Shown piece by piece: positions 26,105 through 34,710 of a stretch of DNA of 64,000 nucleotides. Positions within the stretch are counted from its first letter, which is position 1. Every line of letters starts with the position of its first letter. A program made the position numbers and the translations under genes. Origin of the DNA: Paenibacillus odorifer (lineage in GTDB: Bacteria; Bacillota; Bacilli; Paenibacillales; Paenibacillaceae). A model generated the notes under the pieces. The model did not search any database. It worked only from the letters and a program-made list of their open reading frames with translations, and was not told where the DNA came from. Location of the stretch: NCBI RefSeq assembly GCF_000758725.1, contig NZ_CP009428.1:558001-622000 (forward strand). Reading direction: 5' to 3'.

Positions 26105-27151
26105 ATGATGAAAACGTGGCAGGCTGTAAAGCGACTCCTTCCCATGACCGCTATGTTTGGACTCTTTCTTGCCGGGTGCGGTCGTGAGGACTTGTCAGTA
26201 CTCAGACCACAGGGACCTGCAGCAGACAGATCTTACGGATTAATGGAGCTGTCGATCAGCATTATGATCGTGGTGCTGCTGATTGTCTTTACGATTGCAG
26301 CTTATGTACTGATCCGCTTCCGCAGAAGACCGGGTCAGAATGAAATCCCTGAGCAGGTTGAGGGCAGCATTAAACTTGAGATTCTCTGGACAGTTATTCC
26401 GCTTATCCTTGTTGTAGTACTGGCCGTGCCAACGGTGAAAGCAGTGTTTGCCGCTGGAGATGATCATTCCAATGACAAGAATGCGATCAAGGTTAAAGTA
26501 ACCGGCCACCAATACTGGTGGGAGTTTGAGTATACCGATTATAAGGTAACTACAGCACAGGATCTGATTATTCCGGTGGGCAAAGATATCGCCTTTGAAC
26601 TGGAAACTAAAGATGTGCTGCACTCCTTCTGGGTCCCTTCTCTTTCCGGTAAAATCGATACCAACCCAGCTGGAACGATTAACCGCTTTAGCTTTAGTGC
26701 GCCTAATGAAGGCGTTTACCGTGGGAAATGTGCGGAGCTATGTGGGCCTTCTCATGGATTGATGGAATTTAAGGTGAAATCAGTTAGTGAACAGGAATTT
26801 CAGAAGTGGATTGATTCGATGAAAACGCCTGTCGCTGTGCTGCCGGAGGATCCTGCTTTAGCTGAGAAGTTCAAAGCGGCATGTCTGACTTGCCACGCTG
26901 TAGGCGATCAAGGGATTAATAATGCGCCGAACTTGACCGGAATTGGTTCTCGGGAGTCGATTGCTGGAATTCTGCTCAACGACGACACGAGGGAAGATGG
27001 TGCGCCGATTGAAGAGAATCTCAAAACCTGGCTGCACGACCCGCAATCCGTAAAACCAGGCAATCTGATGCCTAACCCCAAAGATCTGGGCCTGAGTGAT
27101 GCTGAGATTGATGGCATTGCAGAGTATCTGGCCAACTATAAGCTGGACTAA
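26105..27151 (+). CDS. ctaC: cytochrome c oxidase subunit II with fused cytochrome c (caa3 type)
   Basis: A membrane-anchored subunit of about 348 residues. It has a lipoprotein signal (LAGC), two transmembrane helices (about 45-65 and 85-105), then the CuA domain with the ligand motif CAELCGPSHGLM. A C-terminal cytochrome c domain follows with haem motif CLTCH and axial Met in NLMPNP. The fused cytochrome c marks the caa3 class, which takes electrons from cytochrome c and passes them to subunit I. The longer frame from 26054 is possible, but ATG 26105 gives a normal signal peptide. It is the first gene of a six-gene operon. Confidence 0.92.
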   Translation: MMKTWQAVKRLLPMTAMFGLFLAGCGREDLSVLRPQGPAADRSYGLMELSISIMIVVLLIVFTIAAYVLIRFRRRPGQNEIPEQVEGSIKLEILWTVIPLILVVVLAVPTVKAVFAAGDDHSNDKNAIKVKVTGHQYWWEFEYTDYKVTTAQDLIIPVGKDIAFELETKDVLHSFWVPSLSGKIDTNPAGTINRFSFSAPNEGVYRGKCAELCGPSHGLMEFKVKSVSEQEFQKWIDSMKTPVAVLPEDPALAEKFKAACLTCHAVGDQGINNAPNLTGIGSRESIAGILLNDDTREDGAPIEENLKTWLHDPQSVKPGNLMPNPKDLGLSDAEIDGIAEYLANYKLD

Positions 27152-27199
27152 TGCCTTAGCCTAAAGGCGGGCGGAACTTTCGAAAAGGGGGGACGAACT

Positions 27200-29125
27200 T
27201 TGGCTCAAGCAGCGCATACCTTGAATTCATCCAAGCCTCTGGGGCACGGCCACAGTGTGAAGCGCCATACAGGACTTATGGATTGGCTTACTACCGTCGA
27301 TCACAAAAAAATCGCGATTTTGTACCTATGGGCCGGAGGATTGTTTTTTGGCATCGGGGGAATTGAAGCGCTTCTGATTCGCTGGCAGCTCATCAAGCCG
27401 ATGAATAACTTTTTGGATGCACAAACGTTTAATGAACTCATAACCATGCATGGTACGACGATGATCTTCCTCGGCGTCATGCCAGTCATCTTCGCACTCA
27501 TGAATGCCGTCATTCCGCTACAGATCGGTGCACGTGACGTAGCCTTTCCTTTTCTAAATGCACTTGGTTTCTGGACCTTCCTGTTCGGCGGGATTCTACT
27601 GAATCTTAGCTGGGTTATGGGTGGCGCTCCTGACGCCGGGTGGACCGCCTACACCCCACTATCTACGAGTACATACAGCACTACACACGGTGTAGACTTC
27701 TATACGATCGGCTTACAAATTGCCGGATTAGGGACCCTCATCGGGGGGATTAACTTTCTAGCCACGATCATTACGATGCGTGCACCGGGAATGACCTATA
27801 TGCGGATGCCGATGTTCGCCTGGACCACATTTATCACTTCCGCCATTATTTTGTTTGCTTTTCCAGCAATAACAGTAGGTTTAGTACTGTTGACATTCGA
27901 CCGGATTCTCGGAGCCAATTTCTTCGAAGTTGGAGCCGGAGGAAGTCCAGTGCTATGGCAGCATATCTTCTGGATATTTGGTCATCCGGAAGTTTACATT
28001 CTCATTCTGCCTGCCTTCGGGATTATTTCCGAGGTCATCCCAACCTTTTCGCGTAAAAGACTGTTCGGATATAGCTCCATGGTGTTTGCAACCATCTTGA
28101 TCGCCTTTTTAGGCTTCATGGTCTGGGCTCACCACATGTTCACAACTGGACTTGGACCTGTAGCTAACGCGTTGTTCTCCGTATCAACGATGTTAATTGC
28201 GGTTCCTACCGGGATTAAAATTTTTAACTGGTTGTTCACGATGTGGGGCGGGCAAGTACGTTTCACAACCCCTAACCTGTTCGCTGTTGGATTTATTCCT
28301 ACCTTCACTATGGGGGGAGTAACTGGAGTGATGCTGGCGTCCGCACCTGCTGACTTTCAGTTCCATGATACGTATTTTGTCGTAGCGCATTTCCACTATG
28401 TTATTGTTGGTGGCTTGGTGCTTGGCCTGTTCGCAGGTCTGCACTACTGGTGGCCGAAGATGTTCGGACGGATGCTGAGTGAGAAGCTGGGCAAGTGGAC
28501 TTTCTGGACGTTTATCATCGGATTCCATCTGACCTTCTTTGTACAGCATTTCCTTGGGCTTATGGGGATGCAGCGCCGCGTATTTACTTATTTACCTAAT
28601 CAGCAATTTGATTTCCTGAATCTAGTCAGTACCATCGGTGCAGGACTTATGGGTGTCGGTATGATTATTTTCTTGGTGAACATCCTCCTGACTTCCAGAA
28701 AACCAGCGGATGCAAGCAATGATCCGTGGGAGGATGGACGTACATTGGAATGGACCATTCCTTCACCGCCGCCAGAATATAACTTCAAGCAAACACCTCT
28801 TATTCGGGGGATTGATGCCTTCTGGAAAGAAAAAGTAGCAGGGAATAAAGGCATGACACCAGCAGAGCCGGTGGGCTCAATTCATATGCCGTCAGCAACG
28901 ATTTTACCGTTTACGATGTCTATCGGAATTTTTATTGCTGGGCTTGGCTTTATGTTTAGCCGTGATGAATTCGGCAATGCTTTTATGAGCTTCCTGTTTA
29001 ATAATTATATCGTTACAGCCATCGGTCTTATTATTACATTTGGATCCATGCTGATGCGTTCACTGTATGATGATCACGGATGGCATATTGAACCTGAAGA
29101 GCTGGAAGGAAGTGAGCGGACATGA
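27200..29125 (+). CDS. ctaD: cytochrome c oxidase subunit I
   Basis: A 641-residue haem-copper oxidase core with about 14 helices. Visible elements are WLTTVDHKKIAILY at the N-terminus, the haem a ligand in MHGTTMIF, the CuB/Tyr motif FGHPEVYI, HHMF, and HFHYVIVGG with the haem ligands. It reduces O2 to water and pumps protons. The start is TTG at 27200 behind a strong AAGGGGGGA site. The last four bases overlap the ctaE start. Confidence 0.96.
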   Translation: MAQAAHTLNSSKPLGHGHSVKRHTGLMDWLTTVDHKKIAILYLWAGGLFFGIGGIEALLIRWQLIKPMNNFLDAQTFNELITMHGTTMIFLGVMPVIFALMNAVIPLQIGARDVAFPFLNALGFWTFLFGGILLNLSWVMGGAPDAGWTAYTPLSTSTYSTTHGVDFYTIGLQIAGLGTLIGGINFLATIITMRAPGMTYMRMPMFAWTTFITSAIILFAFPAITVGLVLLTFDRILGANFFEVGAGGSPVLWQHIFWIFGHPEVYILILPAFGIISEVIPTFSRKRLFGYSSMVFATILIAFLGFMVWAHHMFTTGLGPVANALFSVSTMLIAVPTGIKIFNWLFTMWGGQVRFTTPNLFAVGFIPTFTMGGVTGVMLASAPADFQFHDTYFVVAHFHYVIVGGLVLGLFAGLHYWWPKMFGRMLSEKLGKWTFWTFIIGFHLTFFVQHFLGLMGMQRRVFTYLPNQQFDFLNLVSTIGAGLMGVGMIIFLVNILLTSRKPADASNDPWEDGRTLEWTIPSPPPEYNFKQTPLIRGIDAFWKEKVAGNKGMTPAEPVGSIHMPSATILPFTMSIGIFIAGLGFMFSRDEFGNAFMSFLFNNYIVTAIGLIITFGSMLMRSLYDDHGWHIEPEELEGSERT

Positions 29126-29748
29126 CAACGGCACATGCAGAAGCTTCTAAGGATACCTTTCCGCACGAGCCGGAAAAAGCTACGCTCGAAGGACGCAACA
29201 AGGTACTTGCCTTTTGGTTGTTTCTAGGCGGCGAAGCGGTATTGTTCGGCACGTTGTTCGCTACTTTCCTCGCACTGCGTAATCAGACGAATGAGGGGCC
29301 TTCGGCGAATGAACTGTTTCACCTGCCGCTTGTAGCCGCTGCAACATTCATCCTGCTGGTAAGCAGTCTGACGAGTGTATTCGCTATTCAAGCAATGCAC
29401 AGAAATCGGCCGGCACTGCTACGGAATTGGCTTTTAGTTACTGTAGGTTTAGGTTTAGGTTTCCTGGTTTTGGAGATCTATGAGTTTACTCAATATGTAA
29501 GACACGAAGAATTCGGAATGACCACAAGTGCATTCAGCTCGGCATTCTACACACTGGTAGGATTTCATGGTGCGCACGTAGCCTTCGGGATCGCTTGGAT
29601 CTCCATCTTGATCGGGCAGCTCGCCCGCAAGGGGTTAACGGTTGTTACTGCACCAAAAGTGTATGTGTCAGCCATGTACTGGCATTTTATCGATGTAGTA
29701 TGGGTCTTCATCTTTACGGTTGTATACCTACTCGGAAAGGTGGGCTAG
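29122..29748 (+). CDS. ctaE: cytochrome c oxidase subunit III
   Basis: A 208-residue membrane subunit with five hydrophobic helices and the family motifs FWLFLGGEAVLFGTLFATF, GFHGAHVAFGI and YWHFIDVVWVFIFTVVYL. It stabilises the proton-pumping core. Start ATG overlaps the ctaD stop (ATGA), showing translational coupling. Confidence 0.95.
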   Translation: MTTAHAEASKDTFPHEPEKATLEGRNKVLAFWLFLGGEAVLFGTLFATFLALRNQTNEGPSANELFHLPLVAAATFILLVSSLTSVFAIQAMHRNRPALLRNWLLVTVGLGLGFLVLEIYEFTQYVRHEEFGMTTSAFSSAFYTLVGFHGAHVAFGIAWISILIGQLARKGLTVVTAPKVYVSAMYWHFIDVVWVFIFTVVYLLGKVG

Positions 29749-29753
29749 GCACT

Positions 29754-30080
29754 ATGACGACGGATCAGCATATGCCAGATAGCGGCGGGTATAAGCAACG
29801 TCATCGGCATGAAGGACCACAGAAACATATTGTTGTCTTTATTTTCTCCATTGTCTTAACATTGATTGCTTTCGCTGCTGTTGCGGCTGGGGGCGTAAAT
29901 GCAACCTTTGCGATTATTTTGCTGCTGGTAATGGCTGTTCTTCAGGTGATTGTACAGATGGGCTTCTGGATGCACCTAAAAGATAAAGGGCATCTTCTGC
30001 CGATTCTCTTCATGCTGGGCGGCTTCTTTATCGCTGGGACCTGTATTGTTATGTCGCTGTATTGGGTTTGGTGGAACTAA
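29754..30080 (+). CDS. ctaF: cytochrome c oxidase subunit IV
   Basis: A 108-residue subunit with a hydrophilic His-rich N-terminus (YKQRHRHEG), then three helices including VLQVIVQMGFWMHLKDKGH, the bacterial subunit IV (CtaF/QoxD) signature. It starts 5 bases after ctaE; the longer in-frame extension from 29595 lies inside ctaE. Confidence 0.93.
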   Translation: MTTDQHMPDSGGYKQRHRHEGPQKHIVVFIFSIVLTLIAFAAVAAGGVNATFAIILLLVMAVLQVIVQMGFWMHLKDKGHLLPILFMLGGFFIAGTCIVMSLYWVWWN

Positions 30081-30165
30081 CGGACAATAATGAAAGAGGT
30101 GGGCTGCGATGCCCCCTCTTTTTGATGTTTAGATATAAGAATTCCTGCGCTAGGAGGTTGGGATT

Positions 30166-31086
30166 ATGCTGGGATTAGAATACTTTAGCTTTGCTGAACT
30201 ATGGAGTCCGCTTTTTCTAGCGGTAATGCTGCTGCTGACAGCAGGTTATTTTGTGTGGATTGGTCCGATTGCTGGGCGTTATGCCGATTCAGTTACGGTG
30301 CCATTTTGGCGTAGAGCGTTATTTGTCTGTGGGATGCTTGCCCTTTATCTGGCACAAGGAGGACCCATTAGCCTCTTAGGGCATATGATGTTTTCCTTCC
30401 ACATGGTCAGTATGGCCTTGTCTTATCTGGTAGCGGTGCCGCTGATTATGCTTGGAATTCCAGATTTTATCTGGCGCAGGATACTAAAGGTGAATCCGCT
30501 TCGGCGGTTATCTTTTTTAGCTCATCCGGTAGTAGCTGCTCTATTGTTTAACGGACTTTTTTCCTTGTACCATATTCCTGTTATTCATGATTATGTGATG
30601 CTGCATTTTACTGTTCATCGTATTTATTACATTGTTTTGTTCCTGACCTCTGCTTTAATGTGGTGGACACTGATTAATCCGCTGCCGGAACATCGTATGG
30701 CGAGTGGGCTTGGGAAGATTGGGTTTATTTTTCTGAACATGGTATTGCTGACGCCAGCTTGCGGGCTGATTATATTTGCCGATCATCCGCTCTACGCCAC
30801 TTACAGTGATCCAGAGACTTGGGCGCGTGCTATGGGCTATTGTATCTCGGGTGACCCCACTGTTTTACTTCAGAATTTTGGAGGTCCTGCATTCTTTGAA
30901 GTGATGTCGCCGAAGGTGGATCAACAGGTGGGAGGCATCGCGATGAAGTTCATTCAGGAATTTATTTTTGCCTCTATGCTTGCTTATGTGTTCTATCATT
31001 GGTATAAAAAAGAGAACGGACAAGACGACGATGAATTGTCGACGCCATCCTCAACACTTCAGGAGAGCAACTTGAACCGTGCATAA
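30166..31086 (+). CDS. ctaG: cytochrome c oxidase assembly factor CtaG (caa3 type)
   Basis: A 306-residue membrane protein with seven hydrophobic segments and the caa3_CtaG pattern: LGHMMFSFHMVSMALSYLV, FNGLFSLYHIPVIHD, YIVLFLTSALMWWTLINPLP, with conserved His and Met that may handle copper. It is needed for assembly of caa3 oxidase in Bacillus. It follows ctaF by 85 bases behind AGGAGG. Confidence 0.92.
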   Translation: MLGLEYFSFAELWSPLFLAVMLLLTAGYFVWIGPIAGRYADSVTVPFWRRALFVCGMLALYLAQGGPISLLGHMMFSFHMVSMALSYLVAVPLIMLGIPDFIWRRILKVNPLRRLSFLAHPVVAALLFNGLFSLYHIPVIHDYVMLHFTVHRIYYIVLFLTSALMWWTLINPLPEHRMASGLGKIGFIFLNMVLLTPACGLIIFADHPLYATYSDPETWARAMGYCISGDPTVLLQNFGGPAFFEVMSPKVDQQVGGIAMKFIQEFIFASMLAYVFYHWYKKENGQDDDELSTPSSTLQESNLNRA

Positions 31087-31112
31087 CTGGTAGACTGCCG
31101 AGGGGGAGAATC

Positions 31113-31577
31113 ATGGATATTTTCACAGTGTTCCCGACCATTAGTACGTCATTCATCGTGCTCAGCGCGGTGCTGGTGGCTATAGGTTGGTGGCTCATTA
31201 TCAAGGGCAAACGCGAGGCGCATAAGAAAACGATGATTGCTGCCGCTATCGCTGCGCTGCTGTTTTTTATTGTTTACGTATCGAGAACGTTGTTTGTGGG
31301 GAATACCTCATGGGGCGGTCCGGATGAACTGAAGACGATTTATCAAGTGTTTCTGATCTTCCATATCGTCCTGGCAACCGTAGCTGCGGTATTCGGACTT
31401 ACTACGTTAACTCTTGGTTTCAAGGCGAAGTATTCCAAGCACCGTAAGTGGGGCAGAGTGACATCGATAATTTGGTTTATCACAGCGATTACAGGCGTTA
31501 TGGTGTACGTGCTGTTGTATGTTTTGTATCCAGGTGGACACACCAAGCCGGTGTGGGAAGTTATTTTGGGTGCGTAA
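31113..31577 (+). CDS. DUF420 membrane protein (CtaM/YozB-like)
   Basis: A 154-residue protein with four hydrophobic helices and the DUF420 pattern (FPTISTSFIVLSAVLVAIGW, HRKWGRVTSIIWFITAITGV). A DUF420 protein of Staphylococcus, CtaM, is needed for aa3-type oxidase function. Its position as last gene of the cta operon supports the same role here. It begins 26 bases after ctaG. Confidence 0.82.
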   Translation: MDIFTVFPTISTSFIVLSAVLVAIGWWLIIKGKREAHKKTMIAAAIAALLFFIVYVSRTLFVGNTSWGGPDELKTIYQVFLIFHIVLATVAAVFGLTTLTLGFKAKYSKHRKWGRVTSIIWFITAITGVMVYVLLYVLYPGGHTKPVWEVILGA

Positions 31578-31779
31578 AATAAGTGCTTGAATAGAGCACA
31601 GAGTTTAGTGCGTTGAGCGAATGAACAGCACTAGAGTAGCAGAGTCGTAAATAGTTATGAAATAAGCCTATATATCTGCATGTTCCTGAGTAGGGATTGC
31701 GGGTGATGGGCTTATTTTGGTTTGTAGAGCTTCGGGATCTGTCCTGAAATTGAACGAAGCTAGCTCGAAAAAGACGTAA

Positions 31780-31964
31780 TCAGGGAAAACCTCCCTGAAA
31801 ATGAACGAAATTAGCTAAAAAAGGCCATAATTAGGGAAATCCTCCCTAAAATTGAATGGAATTAACCCAATAACAGAGTAATAGCTGAATTTTTAGGGAG
31901 GAATTCCCTAAAAGCTCGTAATCTAAGCTCTATTTGGCTGATTTTAGGGAGTTTTTCCCTAATG
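31780..31964. repeat. four-box TTAGGGA palindrome array, copy 2 (185 bp)
   Basis: Four 21-bp palindromes at 31780-31800, 31831-31851, 31893-31913 and 31944-31964 have centres 51, 62 and 51 bp apart, identical to the array at 2333-2517. The first two carry the core in the AAACC orientation and the last two in the GGTTT-like orientation. The two left units are clear tandem 51-bp repeats (TGAACGAA...TTAGCT...AGGGA). Confidence 0.88.
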
Positions 31965-31969
31965 TTTCT

Positions 31970-32220
31970 ATTCCGTCCGGCAGTCGCCCATATCCCACAC
32001 CTGAAACTGCACTAGCAGCCGAAACGGTATCCCGCACCCAAACCGCACCATCCGCCATACCCGCATCACACAATCGGAACTGCACCATTCGCCGCGCACG
32101 CATCATACCCCCGAACTAGCATCCCACATCCGAAACCCCCGCCCTCACTCGAACCCGAACCTGAACCACTATCCGCCCCGATACTCACCACCCGCCTCCT
32201 TCAACGCACATCACACCAAC
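31970..32220. other. C-rich, G-poor strand-asymmetric intergenic block
   Basis: About 250 bases directly after the palindrome array are rich in C and A with few G on the plus strand (many CCGAAC, CCGCACC and CCCACA motifs). No gene is convincing here; a 61-codon frame at 31934-32119 runs out of the palindrome array and has low complexity. Function unknown. Confidence 0.55.
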
Positions 32221-32454
32221 ACGTTGCATAGAAGCAGAGAGTGAGCTCTTACTAATTCATTCCACTGAATGAATTATCTAATAAACTCAATTATCCCAGT
32301 TACATTCGCCCCGTAGCATTCTGCCTCAATTCCCCCTCATTGTAGTTAATCTCAATAAATAAGCGGTACCTAACGTCTGAGAGTATCTCCATAAACTTGA
32401 AGTATGAGGTTGCCCAAACCTCCTATTTCTTTTGAATAATTTCCAGTTACAGGA
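32221..32454. other. remaining gene-free part of the gap before the ABC operon
   Basis: About 230 AT-rich bases, including AATTCATTCCACTGAATGAATT, which forms a short hairpin near 32250-32275. No gene seen. Confidence 0.45.
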
Positions 32455-32483
32455 TTGACAATGTAAAATTAAGGTCATATACT
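32455..32483 (+). promoter_or_regulatory. SigA-type promoter of the ABC/GntR operon
   Basis: TTGACA (32455-32460) and TATACT (32478-32483) are separated by exactly 17 bp, about 85 bp upstream of the first gene. Confidence 0.85.
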
Positions 32484-32505
32484 GTGTATATAGATATATA
32501 CAGTA
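32480..32505. promoter_or_regulatory. near-perfect palindrome overlapping the -10, likely GntR operator
   Basis: TACTGT-TATAT arms face each other around an AGA centre (26 bp in all). It overlaps the -10 and start site of the operon that encodes a YtrA-type GntR regulator, so repression by that protein is the simple reading. Confidence 0.6.
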
Positions 32506-32568
32506 AGCACAGGGATATGAACACCTGCTTCTGCTAGACGCTGAAGACATTGTAAAGCGAGGTTAGCA

Positions 32569-33300
32569 TTGATGAAAACATTAAAAGATTCATGGTTTAT
32601 GTTGCGCTCTGATTTTCGCGGAGACAAATTAAAAATATTAGGGACCCTCGTAATAACAGTTGTTTTTATGAGTTATCTTGGTGGACTGACTAGCCTGATA
32701 GCAAATGATGTACTAGGTGAGCAGGATCGGACGATGCTAGCGGATTTCTTATTTCTCTCCTTTATCCCCTTATTGGGATTAACATTCTCTCGCCGCTCCA
32801 TGAAATATTGGAGTGAAGACTCTTACACAAAAATGTTGGTTTACTTACGGACTTTACCGATTCCAGCTGCAGTAATATTATCGCGGAGGAAACTTCAGGG
32901 TGTGGGCTCCTTTACACTAAATGGTACGTTATTCTTCGGTATTATTTACTTGTTAGGAGAGAATTTCCGGACAGAACTGGCGGTTCCTTCGTATATAGCT
33001 TTTGCGATTACTTGGCTCGGCTTCGGATTCATGGTCTCGGGTCTATATATTTTTATTGAATATCTTTTTAGCGGCAAAGCTTATCTATGGCTAACATTGC
33101 TTATCGTAGTTTTATCGTGGGCAACATCGTTCTTAGTTACACTGGGCGGAGGCAGTTTGTTCTTATACAGTATCTCCTATTCAAAGGAGTGGGGGTTGTT
33201 ATCTCCGATCATGTGGGGGTCACTTCTGCTGGGGACAATATCTGTGCAATTATTCTCTAAATGGACTATACATCGGCTGAAAAGTCGCAATCTCGTATAA
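32569..33300 (+). CDS. membrane protein, probable ABC-2 type permease component
   Basis: A 243-residue protein with six hydrophobic segments and a basic cytoplasmic loop (FSRRSMKYWSEDSYTKML, LSRRKLQGVG). No strong family motif, but its place as first gene of an operon with a GntR regulator and two ABC ATPases suggests a permease subunit, as in the ytr operon of Bacillus. Confidence 0.65.
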   Translation: MMKTLKDSWFMLRSDFRGDKLKILGTLVITVVFMSYLGGLTSLIANDVLGEQDRTMLADFLFLSFIPLLGLTFSRRSMKYWSEDSYTKMLVYLRTLPIPAAVILSRRKLQGVGSFTLNGTLFFGIIYLLGENFRTELAVPSYIAFAITWLGFGFMVSGLYIFIEYLFSGKAYLWLTLLIVVLSWATSFLVTLGGGSLFLYSISYSKEWGLLSPIMWGSLLLGTISVQLFSKWTIHRLKSRNLV

Positions 33301-33361
33301 AAAATCGGAAATGGCAAGGACTGCGCTCTAGCACGCTAGAGTGGAAGGCGAGGTGTAAATA

Positions 33362-33757
33362 ATGTGGATACCGGTACAAATCAACGAAAATAGTGCAGAG
33401 CCCCTCTATCATCAAATAGAGACTCAGCTTAGATCATTAATCATTAGCGGAGTCATTACAGAAGGTACGCTGCTGCCCTCAATTCGTGAGTTCGCAGGAG
33501 ATCTGAAATGCAGTGTAATTACCGTGCGGCGGGTATATCAGGATCTGGAGAACGAAGGTTTGCTGCGAACGCGACAAGGAACAGGTACCTTTGTATCCCA
33601 TGTAGGTGACGGAGCAATGGAAGAATATAAACGGGAAACGGTTGGCAAAGCACTTGAAAGTGCAGTGGATATCGGCCGATCGGTACATTGCAGCAAGGAT
33701 GAACTTGAACAGATTTTTATGGAGATTGTAGAACGCAAGTATAGAGAAAAGGATTGA
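33362..33757 (+). CDS. YtrA-subfamily GntR transcriptional repressor
   Basis: A 131-residue regulator with the GntR winged helix at the N-terminus (PLYHQIETQLRSLIISG, LLPSIREFAGDLKCSVITVRRVYQDLENEGLL, GTGTFV). A short tail of about 50 residues replaces a large effector domain, the hallmark of the YtrA subfamily. Such regulators repress ABC transporter operons in response to antibiotics or envelope stress. Its likely target is the palindrome at 32480-32505, making the operon self-controlled. Confidence 0.88.
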   Translation: MWIPVQINENSAEPLYHQIETQLRSLIISGVITEGTLLPSIREFAGDLKCSVITVRRVYQDLENEGLLRTRQGTGTFVSHVGDGAMEEYKRETVGKALESAVDIGRSVHCSKDELEQIFMEIVERKYREKD

Positions 33758-33776
33758 GAGGGGGGCGCTTACTCAT

Positions 33777-34706
33777 ATGGTACAGATGGCTATAGAATTG
33801 CGGAATGTACTTAAACGGCGGCGAAACAAGACGATAGGGCCGCTGACCCTGAATATGCCTAAAGGATATATTACAGCTTTGGTAGGTCAGAATGGTTCCG
33901 GCAAAAGCACACTGCTGAATCTGCTGATACAGCTGACTAATCCAGAGGAAGGCGAGATATATTGGTTTGAGAACAGGTATGATAGCGGGTTGTCTCTGGA
34001 GCTTCGCCAGACCATTGCCTATGTTCCTGAAACGTCAATTACTGAGGAGAACCACTGGAATGCAGAGGAGGCAGCTCGATTTCGGAAGTATTGGTATCCA
34101 AATTGGGACGATCAATATTTTCAGGAGCTGATGGATCGCTTGGAGGTTCCGTATCATATGAGACTTTCGAAGATGTCTAAAGGGGAGCGCCGGAAATTCG
34201 AAATTGCTGCAGCACTTGCGGCGCGGCCAAGTCTGCTGCTATTGGATGAACCTTCATCAGGTCTTGATCCTTTTGCTTGGAAGATTATGATCGAGACACT
34301 TCGTAAATATATGGATGAGAACAACGCAACGATCATCATCTCCACACACATTGTGGATGAGGTGCGGCGGCTGGCGGATTATATCGTCCTTATGCATCGG
34401 GGAGAACTGCTGGGCATGGCTGAAAAAGACAGTCTGTTCGGTGCTTGGACCGAGGTTTGGGTGAATGCTGCGGATGAAGAGGAGCTTGCGGAGTTATCGG
34501 CTGAGTTGCCAGGAGGCTTGCACTTTACAATGGATACACCGGGTGTAGCTTCTTTTATCATAGAACAATTTTCTGAAAACGAGAAACGCATTCATAACTT
34601 GGGCGTAAAGGTTATCAAGAGCCGCAGTTTGGAACTGGACGAAATATTAAGTTTATGGACACAGGGTCATCGTCCTATTCTAATTGACCACAAGAGAGGG
34701 GACTAG
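33777..34706 (+). CDS. ABC transporter ATP-binding protein
   Basis: The 309-residue ATPase has Walker A GQNGSGKST (37-45), a signature degenerated to MSKGERRKFE and Walker B LLLLDEPSSGLDP. The C-terminal 90 residues form an extra domain common in ytr/bcr-type exporters. It begins 19 bases after the GntR gene. Paired permease is probably the protein encoded at 32569. Confidence 0.88.
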   Translation: MVQMAIELRNVLKRRRNKTIGPLTLNMPKGYITALVGQNGSGKSTLLNLLIQLTNPEEGEIYWFENRYDSGLSLELRQTIAYVPETSITEENHWNAEEAARFRKYWYPNWDDQYFQELMDRLEVPYHMRLSKMSKGERRKFEIAAALAARPSLLLLDEPSSGLDPFAWKIMIETLRKYMDENNATIIISTHIVDEVRRLADYIVLMHRGELLGMAEKDSLFGAWTEVWVNAADEEELAELSAELPGGLHFTMDTPGVASFIIEQFSENEKRIHNLGVKVIKSRSLELDEILSLWTQGHRPILIDHKRGD

Positions 34707-34710
34707 AGAA

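Noticed and set aside
31934..32119. 61-codon open frame in the C-rich block.
   Set aside because: It starts inside a palindrome box, has low complexity and no ribosome site.
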